From Allodiplogaster sudhausi (Eukaryota; Nematoda; Chromadorea; Rhabditida; Diplogasteridae), in NCBI GenBank assembly GCA_945643635.1, contig CALZFC010000349.1, positions 3,174,501 to 3,238,500 on the forward strand: a stretch of 64,000 nucleotides of DNA, in the 5' to 3' direction. Of the stretch, positions 56,943 through 64,000 are shown piece by piece. The notes under the pieces are model-generated. The model had not been told where the DNA came from. It did no database searches and was given only the letters and a program-made list of their open reading frames with translations. The position numbers and the translations under genes are program-made. Every line of letters begins with the position of its first letter. Positions within the stretch are counted from its first letter, which is position 1.

Positions 56943-59106
56943 ATGATGTAAGAGCAGTGAGAGATTAAGAAGATGAGGAGAGGCAAACTCTGCATTTCAA
57001 GCATCAAAGGCGAAAGACAAATATTTTCTGAATGAAGGCAAAATGAAGTGGGCGTTGCTTTGAGCTGTGACCGAAAAGAAAAGGTAGGTTGAGCATTGCG
57101 AGTTTCAGAAGAAAATGAAAATAGATAGCCAGTACCTTTTTTTCTACTTAGATTGACCGAGATGATGTTCAAGATCTCTTTGTTAATCATCTCTCCCATT
57201 CTATATCTTCTCTTTCTTCTTCATGTGAATTGTCAGTTGAGGCGAATCATTCGAACAAGTGTGACCGGTGATGCGTTGGTTGAGAACTCCTTCAGTGTCG
57301 ACATCTACTTTTACTTCTTAGAAGAATTGTTATAACGTTTCGTTGAAAGCGGCGACGTTAAGTTGTTCATAGGCACTATTCAATAGCAAGGTTTGAACGA
57401 GGTTTTGGACGACACTTCTCATTGCGTTATTGAATTGTACCGTAGATCTCACTGATACAAATAAATGTTAATTGCTTTAAATTCATCAATTAATTATATA
57501 GTGCTAATTGATAAAATGTTACTGCTAAATGCTGAATTAGTCACTGGATAGCTTTCCAGAACGCACGAATCTGTCAGTCTTACTGTAGTGTTGCAGAAAG
57601 CTATGAGAAGTCGTTCAAAACTTTGTCACCTACTAGTAGCTATGAACAATTTTACATTGTCTCAAAAGAATGGTAAAAGTTGATGTCGACATTGAAGGCG
57701 TTCCCAACAGAAACATCGCCGGTCACACTCGTTCGAATGGTTTGGCTTTGCGGAAACTGATAATGCACATGATGGAACTCTCTCCAGCACTCTCTCACTT
57801 TTCCTTTGACATTTCTTTTTCTCATTCGCTCGGTTCCTTCTTTCATCATTACCCTTAATTCTTCCAATTTCCTTCCTGGTCTGCTCTTTCGCTTCCTCCC
57901 ACAACCCGCATCCCTTCCACTGGCTCCTACGCACTGCATCAACCTGAACTTCTCCCACATTTAACAATCTGTCACCAAGATTCCTCGGCTCCCTACGGAA
58001 CGACACAGTAAAAGGACGATTCCCCGCCCGTGGTCACATGAAGAGTTGTGTGGAAGTGAAGTTGTTCATGGGAACTTGTCTGTAACTTCATACGTTATTA
58101 TTCTTATATCGCCAAGGGCAGAAGGTGGCGTTTCCGCAAAAGTTCTAGAGGCTCCATTGCCGGGGGAACATTACTGAGATATCCGTAAAAGTTTTCTGAA
58201 TTTTCGGTACATGCGAGAACATCGAGAGATGTTCATGCAAAAGCGTAAGAGAAGGGGGCGGTGCCGCATACATACCTCAAACTAGGGTAATCGGGGTGGC
58301 ATGGAAGCTTCCAGATGAGATCTATCACATTGGCTTGCAAGCGATTTCTGGATAGTTTGATCATATATCCCAAATTTTGAACTATCATGAAAAGTTCATA
58401 AATTATCGTGATAGCTAAGTACGAATGTGGAGCTAGTAAAGGCCCGTACTCTTACTAGAGTGACAACGCGGGCCATTACCAGCTCCCTGCCCTATGGTTG
58501 CACTCCAACGGACTCAGCTTTCAACGAAGGTCACGCAGGTAGGACTCGGGAAGATCCTTCATTAGGGCTAGACGAACTCACATGAAACAGGGAGAAGTGG
58601 GGACGGCGAGAACAAATCTCAAGATTTGTCAAATTCTCTCGTGCGATTTTGCACGCCCTAAAAACCGCGATTCGCAGCGTTTGAATCTGAATTTATTTGA
58701 GTAGTATATAAAATGGGGTTTCCAGCACACAAAAGTGCCCAGTCGATTTTTTTAAAATATACCATTTACATGCCATTTCATACCAAAAACCAAAGAAAAG
58801 TGACCCAAATTGTAAAAAAAGTACCAAAAAGTTGTATGATTTTGGTAAATCCAGGTCAAAATAACATATAAAATGAGTAGCCCACTTTTGGAAAGTGGGC
58901 TCTTTTCAGCAGAAGTGTGATACGAAACATGGCTTTTTGTTATGTTTTTGTTTTTTTTTTCATTATGATGTTTTACTTTACTTTTGTTTTGTTGTAAAAC
59001 ATGTTGAAAAGAGCCCACTTTCCAAAAGTGGGCTACTCTTTTCAGCAGAAACTGATGAAAACATGTTGTTTTTATTTTGTTTTATGTTTTTTTTCATAAT
59101 GATGTT

Positions 59107-59436
59107 TTACTTCAAATATATTTCTTTGAAACCAGATCCAGTTTTTTCATCTGAAATGATCCATAAATCTCTATGTCTTTTTTCTTCTTCAGATATTTTT
59201 TTTGATCTTCCTGGTTTCTTGTTTTCATCAGGTTTCTTATTTTCTTCTACAGGTTTATTTCTCAATAACCAAGCAATATATGCTTTATTTTCTTTACTTA
59301 ATCGTTCTTTCTCATTTTGCAATTTTGGTTGTGAAATTTCGTTATTTGATGTTTTAGTCACTAATGGTTCTGCAACTAATTCAATAGTTTCTATATTTTT
59401 TTCGTTGTTTTCTCCAACGTGATTAAAGACACCCAT
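59107..59436 (-). CDS. Lysine-rich hypothetical frame (right arm copy)
   Basis: Identical protein to 49,376-49,705. The adjoining 58,700-59,070 is the inverted partner of the element end segment at 49,740-50,115. Confidence 0.4.
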   Translation of the reverse strand: MGVFNHVGENNEKNIETIELVAEPLVTKTSNNEISQPKLQNEKERLSKENKAYIAWLLRNKPVEENKKPDENKKPGRSKKISEEEKRHRDLWIISDEKTGSGFKEIYLK

Positions 59437-59472
59437 TTATAGAAAAAATAATTTTTAAGTGATTTATTTGGA

Positions 59473-59948
59473 ATCAATATTTTAGTTTTAAGTTTAAGTT
59501 ATTATCAATTTCAACAATATTCTCACTTAATGTTAAACAATAGCACATTGTTTCAGCTTTGATAGGTGTTGAAAATGACATTGAAAGTTTAATGTTAGGT
59601 ATTGAAGCTCTTATTTTTCTCTTTGTTTACTAACATCCAACACAATAATTGGGTAATAATAATAAAAAGATCCTCTTCAAGAAAAGGGTTTTCTTTTTTA
59701 GTTTCATAATAGTTTTTCTTAAACTTTTTTGCAAAGTGATATAATTGAACGGCATTATGATTTTCAAAATTAAACGTTTGACATTGATTAGGATATCTTT
59801 CTGAATTTAATTCTACATAAATTGATTGTAAATTACAATTATCAAATCTTGCTGAATTCTTATAATTATTTTCTCTTTTCACTTGAAATCCGACAATGAG
59901 ATATTTTACATCGGCAAGTGCCGAGTATAGGAAGTTCTTTTCCCCCAT
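59473..59948 (-). pseudogene. Polinton/adintovirus-type capsid fragment (right arm copy)
   Basis: Partner of 48,863-49,339. In addition to the shared frameshift it has one T fewer in the T-run near 59,668, so its frame diverges earlier after PFLEEDLF. Confidence 0.6.
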
Positions 59949-59949
59949 C

Positions 59950-60319
59950 TTACTAATGAATCATTCCTCCGCTTCATCTATTTTTGGTAAAGGAAAAGAA
60001 TTCTAGATGAGTTGTTTTTCACCCTTCTCTTCTGCCAGACATATGAAAAGGTCTATATGAATCACCATCTCCTCCTCTTTCCTTGATATTGTGATAGAAG
60101 ACAGAATGTCTGGAATGCTTTCTATCGTGCTTTTAAAGGAGAAGTCAAACACTTATTATTCATTTTTCTCTCTTCATTTCGATTTTATGTTTGAGATGAA
60201 CGGTTTAATTACCCAAGTTTGAGGAGAATAAAGGATACCTGTCTTCTTGCTCGCAACAACTGGTGCGTCGGCACGCGTGAATCCTGGAGCGCCAAGTCAG
60301 AGACACAGCTGTTCCAGCA
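59950..60319 (+). mobile_element. BEL 5' leader and probable LTR (right arm)
   Basis: Non-coding run from the capsid fragment to gag. The TGGTGCGTCGG segment at 60,261 is in the position of a primer-binding site about 60 bases before the gag ATG. The LTR limits are unproven. Confidence 0.45.
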
Positions 60320-62506
60320 ATGTCAAAAACAATCTTGTCCAACGTGGACTCGCTGCTGCAAAAACTCAAAGAGAAACTCAACGATGCAGAGGCAATCGAC
60401 TTCGACAACGATTCAATCAGTCAGTCAGAGATCGACTCTCTCGCAAAGGTAACAACTTCTTCACTCGCTTCGATACAAGTTCTACGTGAACAGCTCTTGT
60501 CAGCAATGACATCTTGGGATGAATTTATTGACCGTCTCTCAAAAGATCAACAAGTCATTCAAAACGATGCAAAAGCCAAGAAAGAAGCAGGTGATGACGG
60601 CGTCACAGCAATTCTAGACAGGGCGCTAGAGACGATGCAGCTCCTCAAAACCAACGAGCGTACTCTACTCTCATCCGCCAAACAAATCCAAAGTCAAGGC
60701 TCGGTAGCCAGCTTAAGTGACAATGCTTCCGGCGAACAAGCAACACAAGGCAATCAAGCAACTGCTCCTCCCCGGTCAGTCTTTGCAAGGCATTATCACA
60801 CGGACCATAATCAAGACTCGCGCATCCCCCGTCTCCCACTATTGCAAATCCCCCAATTCGATGGAAACATGAATGACTGGAGGAGCTTCATACAGCTTTT
60901 CCGTTCAACCATCGACTCGCAACCGATACCCGAGATTGAAAAGCTGAGATATCTCATGTCAGCGATTACGGGTCCAGCGAAAGACGTCATTGCGGGATAT
61001 TCTGTCGTGAACGGTGCATACTCTGATGTGTTAGCAACACTTGAAGAGGAATTCGGCGACATGACAGTCAACCGGACACGATTACACTCATTGATCCGCA
61101 GAGTCAAGAAACCGGACGAATCAATTTCGGGAGCAAGAGTCGTCATTCGCGAGCTTACGAAGCTATGCCGTCAACTCACGGAGACAGGAGCGGACATCGA
61201 ACATGAGCAGATGGTCTTAACAATTCAAGAACGCCTCCCTTCCTGGCTGCTGACTGCGTGCATCCGAGAGAAAAGGAGAGCAGCTGTGAGGAATGAAGAA
61301 TGGACCGTGATGGGAATGCTCAGCTTTTGCCTCGAAGAAGTTCGGGATAGACGAGCTGTCACAGAGATAGAGGATCAGTTGAGAGTGAAAGTGTCCGTTG
61401 CTGCTATCCCTCAAACGAAGGAATGGAAACCAGGATCGTACTCGAAAGCCAAACAGACTGCATGGAAAAGAATATGCCGGCTGTGCGAATCCGAAGATCA
61501 TCATGCAGCTTCTTGCAACAAATTCCGAACGATGAGAGAACGGAAGGAGCAAGCCAAAGCAAAGAAGCTATGTCTACGCTGCTTAAGCAACAGACATTCG
61601 TCGGACAAATGCACGAGCAGATTTCGATGCCTCAACTGTGGAGATCAACTCCACCACACCAGCCTCTGCATCTCAAGCAAGGCACAGCAACCAAGAAGTC
61701 CCGCGTGGCAGGCCCCCTCACGAACAACGACAGCATGCGCCGCTGAAACGGAGAAGGATGTGGTCCTTCTGACAACACCAGTCACTCTGATCAACCTCGA
61801 AACTGGAGAGGAACATGAAGCAACTGCATTCCTTGACTCTGGCAGCCAAGGAAGCTTCATCTCAGATGACTTAGCAGGAACTCTTCAACTGCAGCCGAAA
61901 CGGACAACCATCCTGAAGATGACTACCTTCGCAGCAGATGAAGAGAGGATAATCGAGAGCAAGGTCTTCTCGATTGGCCTTCGGCAAGAAGACGGCTCTA
62001 TTCTTGAGATGACCGTCAAGAGCACTCCGACAATCGTTGGAGCAGTGCGCGCAATCACGGAGCAACAGTTCCAACAGCAGCAACCTAAAGGAGTGTACAC
62101 GAAGCCAACTCTCCTAATCGGATCAGATTACTTCTGGTCGATCATTCATCACAAAGACAAAACCCTCCCTTCCGGCTTGTCTTTGATCGACACAACTCTT
62201 GGACAGATCGCAACTGGATCCGCAGTAGTAGCAGCAGCGTTCCAAGATGATGCAATCACCATTGCCATCGCGAAAGAAGACAAGGTGAAAGAAGAAATTC
62301 TCAAGGCCATGCATTCTCTAGATTGTCTAGGCATCACAGACAGCCCTTTCGAAAAGGACGACGAAACCGCTGTGAAGCTGTTCGAAGACAGCGTGACAAT
62401 CTCGACTGAGCCCGGAGAAGAAGGCCGTATCTATGTTGGAAGGAGAAGCACCCGAATCTCCCAACAAATCGAGGAATATGCTTCGGAAGGCTCAAATCTA
62501 CCGTGA
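60320..62506 (+). CDS. Pao/BEL retrotransposon gag-protease polyprotein
   Basis: 728 codons. Order: N-terminal region; DUF1759-like gag core (about residues 190-330, IPQFDGNMNDWRSF); three zinc knuckles, CRLCESEDHHAASC, CLRCLSNRHSSDKC and CLNCGDQLHHTSLC (about 400-470); aspartic protease of DUF1758 type with FLDSGSQGSFISDD (about 515), as in other Pao/BEL polyproteins; and a segment leading toward reverse transcriptase (DCLGITDSPF). Near 62,437 the expected pol frame is lost by a small indel and the ORF ends in out-of-frame sequence at 62,506. It encodes structural and processing functions of the particle; with pol deleted it could only be mobilised by another copy. Confidence 0.9.
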   Translation: MSKTILSNVDSLLQKLKEKLNDAEAIDFDNDSISQSEIDSLAKVTTSSLASIQVLREQLLSAMTSWDEFIDRLSKDQQVIQNDAKAKKEAGDDGVTAILDRALETMQLLKTNERTLLSSAKQIQSQGSVASLSDNASGEQATQGNQATAPPRSVFARHYHTDHNQDSRIPRLPLLQIPQFDGNMNDWRSFIQLFRSTIDSQPIPEIEKLRYLMSAITGPAKDVIAGYSVVNGAYSDVLATLEEEFGDMTVNRTRLHSLIRRVKKPDESISGARVVIRELTKLCRQLTETGADIEHEQMVLTIQERLPSWLLTACIREKRRAAVRNEEWTVMGMLSFCLEEVRDRRAVTEIEDQLRVKVSVAAIPQTKEWKPGSYSKAKQTAWKRICRLCESEDHHAASCNKFRTMRERKEQAKAKKLCLRCLSNRHSSDKCTSRFRCLNCGDQLHHTSLCISSKAQQPRSPAWQAPSRTTTACAAETEKDVVLLTTPVTLINLETGEEHEATAFLDSGSQGSFISDDLAGTLQLQPKRTTILKMTTFAADEERIIESKVFSIGLRQEDGSILEMTVKSTPTIVGAVRAITEQQFQQQQPKGVYTKPTLLIGSDYFWSIIHHKDKTLPSGLSLIDTTLGQIATGSAVVAAAFQDDAITIAIAKEDKVKEEILKAMHSLDCLGITDSPFEKDDETAVKLFEDSVTISTEPGEEGRIYVGRRSTRISQQIEEYASEGSNLP

Positions 62507-62612
62507 AGAACCTCACTGAGCAAGCACGCCTCGAGATGTACGACGAAGTCTTCAAAGAACAACTCCGCTCCGACGTCATTGAGAACGGCATCAACAATTC
62601 ATGAAGCAGAAT
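62437..62612 (+). pseudogene. Remnant of the start of BEL reverse transcriptase
   Basis: In a shifted frame, the segment RLEMYDEVFKEQLRSDVIE fits the region just before the reverse transcriptase core of Pao/BEL proteins. It stops at about 62,612, and the sequence passes directly into the integrase C-terminal domain, so the reverse transcriptase core, RNase H and integrase catalytic domain are deleted. Confidence 0.7.
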
Positions 62613-63770
62613 CGTAGTCGAACCAACAGAGCTCCAACGATTGGCGAAGTCGTGATAGTCGTCGATGAACTCAAGAAGAGAGATGACTGGCCACTCGGAA
62701 GAATCGTCAAACTACACGAAGGAACAGACGGAAACATCCGCACAGCTACAGTGAGAATGAAAAACGGGCGTGAGTTGAAGCGAAGCGTCACGCATCTTCT
62801 CGCACTTGAAGGAGAAGGAGATACGCTGCCAGCAGAAGTTACAGAAGAGGCAACCGATACGACGGTTGATGCAGCCGATGCAGTTGACAAAAGGGCACAA
62901 GAAAAGAATCAACCAGAAGGAACGAGCAAGAACACGACTCAACGACGCTATAACCTCAGGTCAATCGCGAAACAAGCTGTGGCGAGCATGTTTCTCATCC
63001 TGATCTTTGGAAACGGGACACTCGCTAGCCGATGCCCTAACGACAAGGCACCACTCGGATCACAACTCTACTTCTTGGAAGAGTGCCAGGAGTACGGTGT
63101 TGCTGCCTTCAAGAAGCCCGACGGCTCATTCTGTCACTTGTCCCGAGAATGTCCTGGAAACGCCCTACGTAGCGAATCTGGAGACCTCTGTGGCCCTCAA
63201 TGCAGTTGTGAAGAATGGGCAAGTGGATGCTCTCACTACGAAGGCATGTTCACACACAACTCATCCAGCAAGAATGAGAAAACCAAAGCTATCCTCGCAG
63301 ATATGAAGCCAATCTACTGCTCTTGGCACCCGAATCCAAATTGCAGCAAGGATGAACTCCAAATTGACGTCTCTCAAGTTATGTTATTCGATAACTCATA
63401 TTACCCTCTGAAGGAGATGAACATCAAGTTTACCGAGATCGATCGAGCACACTGCAAGGGACAAGGAGCCAAGACTGGAACATCCGAATACTGCACTCGC
63501 TTTAATTGCACAGAGAACGGAACTGCTTTCTGTTTCCTCCCGAAACAGCCGATAGCTCTTCTCGTCACCAAACAAGGAAATATCGCAATAAAGCAGTGGG
63601 GCTCAGTGTCAAGAACAGTCTACGGCTTCAAGAAAGAGAAAGAAGAGTGTACCACATGCTCAATCTCCTGCTCAAACGAAGGAATTTCTGCAACCAGTGA
63701 TGGTGTTCGACTGATAGCCGTACAAATGGAGAAGTACTCGACAATGATCGAGCATCCCACGCAGCAGTAA
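62601..63770 (+). CDS. BEL integrase C-terminal domain joined to an envelope-like glycoprotein
   Basis: 389 codons. Residues about 10-75 (IGEVVIVVDELKKRDDWPLGRIVKLHEG) match the DUF5641 domain at the end of Pao/BEL integrases. After a Thr/Arg-rich linker a hydrophobic segment (MFLILIFGNGTLAS, about residue 133) acts as a likely signal peptide for a cysteine-rich ectodomain with N-glycosylation motifs (NSSS, NCT), resembling the phlebovirus-G2-type envelope proteins known from nematode BEL elements. The frame stops at 63,768-63,770 while similarity continues beyond, so the envelope is interrupted. Confidence 0.8.
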   Translation: MKQNRSRTNRAPTIGEVVIVVDELKKRDDWPLGRIVKLHEGTDGNIRTATVRMKNGRELKRSVTHLLALEGEGDTLPAEVTEEATDTTVDAADAVDKRAQEKNQPEGTSKNTTQRRYNLRSIAKQAVASMFLILIFGNGTLASRCPNDKAPLGSQLYFLEECQEYGVAAFKKPDGSFCHLSRECPGNALRSESGDLCGPQCSCEEWASGCSHYEGMFTHNSSSKNEKTKAILADMKPIYCSWHPNPNCSKDELQIDVSQVMLFDNSYYPLKEMNIKFTEIDRAHCKGQGAKTGTSEYCTRFNCTENGTAFCFLPKQPIALLVTKQGNIAIKQWGSVSRTVYGFKKEKEECTTCSISCSNEGISATSDGVRLIAVQMEKYSTMIEHPTQQ

Positions 63771-64000
63771 GAAGTGCGCTTCCCGCATTCAGTGATTGCT
63801 ATTCCGTACAACGTGAACGTGAAGATGCACAAAAGCAGCACTGTTGTCTTTGACAAGGACATTCACTGTGAAGCCAGAAACGTCTGCGAAAGCATTACAT
63901 GCACACTCTGCTGGGAAGCCATCATCCACCTCCAATGCTATCCGAAATGGATGATCGCCCTACTCATGGCCGCCGCATACATCCTCCTATCACTAGCCGT
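63771..64000 (+). pseudogene. Continuation of the envelope-like glycoprotein after the in-frame stop
   Basis: Directly in frame after the TAA, an open segment follows with five cysteines and, near the window edge, a hydrophobic stretch (WMIALLMAAAYILLSLA) that fits a transmembrane anchor. It has no start of its own. Runs off the right edge. Confidence 0.7.

Larger units (their letters stand above)
54939..62012. repeat. Right arm of the 15-kb palindrome
   Basis: Inverted copy of 46,799-53,863. The outer end at 62,012 is within the protease region of BEL, which continues uninterrupted to the right, so this arm shows the original context and the left arm the truncated one. Confidence 0.93.

Noticed and set aside
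46799..62012. The two BEL copies in the palindrome as a pair of LTR retrotransposons in head-to-head insertion
   Set aside because: The duplication extends far beyond BEL into capsid fragment, MITEs, microsatellite and ShKT exon, so it is one large inverted duplication and not two insertions.

Overview
The window looks like nuclear DNA of a nematode, probably a free-living rhabditine. A diplogastrid such as Pristionchus is plausible but not established. The evidence is intron-rich, cysteine-rich secreted protein genes, an ShKT exon, a Pao/BEL retrotransposon with an envelope-like 3' ORF, and dense foldback/MITE repeats. There are no bacterial operons, rRNA genes or CRISPR arrays. I built the exon models by hand from splice signals, reading phase and alignment of paralogous exons.

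Region 1 (1-46.3 kb) is a tandem array of minus-strand genes for a modular secreted cysteine-rich protein. The long gene has a signal-peptide exon followed by repeats of a six-exon module, named here E-F-A-B-C-D. Every module starts and ends in phase 1. One gene (8,418-16,946) has three modules, about 833 aa. The next (26,106-36,013) has four, about 1,105 aa. A third (200-1,774) runs off the left edge. All three have the same TTATAA motif 45-47 bp upstream of the ATG. A shorter relative with the same exon types lies upstream of each long gene: fairly intact at 44,533-46,255, decayed at 18,686-20,785, and a single stop-bearing exon at 2,927-3,046. The array therefore seems to be a repeated [long + short gene] unit. 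An unrelated, unrecognised gene with two internal repeats lies at 38,604-40,330.

Intergenic and intronic DNA is crowded with inverted repeats: large foldback elements (4.7-6.1, 24.1-25.0, 37.2-38.1 and 40.9-43.2 kb), a 407-bp GC-rich hAT-type MITE with 8-bp target duplications inside an intron, a MITE whose ends read ACAGTNCCGCCC, SINE-like elements with TAAA tails, and several short near-perfect hairpins.

Region 2 (46.8-62.0 kb) is a very large palindrome: two nearly identical arms of about 7.1 kb around a 1.08-kb single-copy spacer. Each arm carries a Pao/BEL gag-protease region, a decayed Polinton/adintovirus-type capsid gene fragment, foldback elements, a GA microsatellite and the last exon of an ShKT gene. 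The matching upstream ShKT exon exists only in the spacer.

Region 3 (60.3-64 kb) is the BEL element continuing to the right edge. Its gag-protease ORF is long. A frameshift is followed by loss of nearly all reverse transcriptase, RNase H and integrase, then by the integrase C-terminal domain and an envelope-like glycoprotein interrupted by an in-frame stop. It is a defective derivative.
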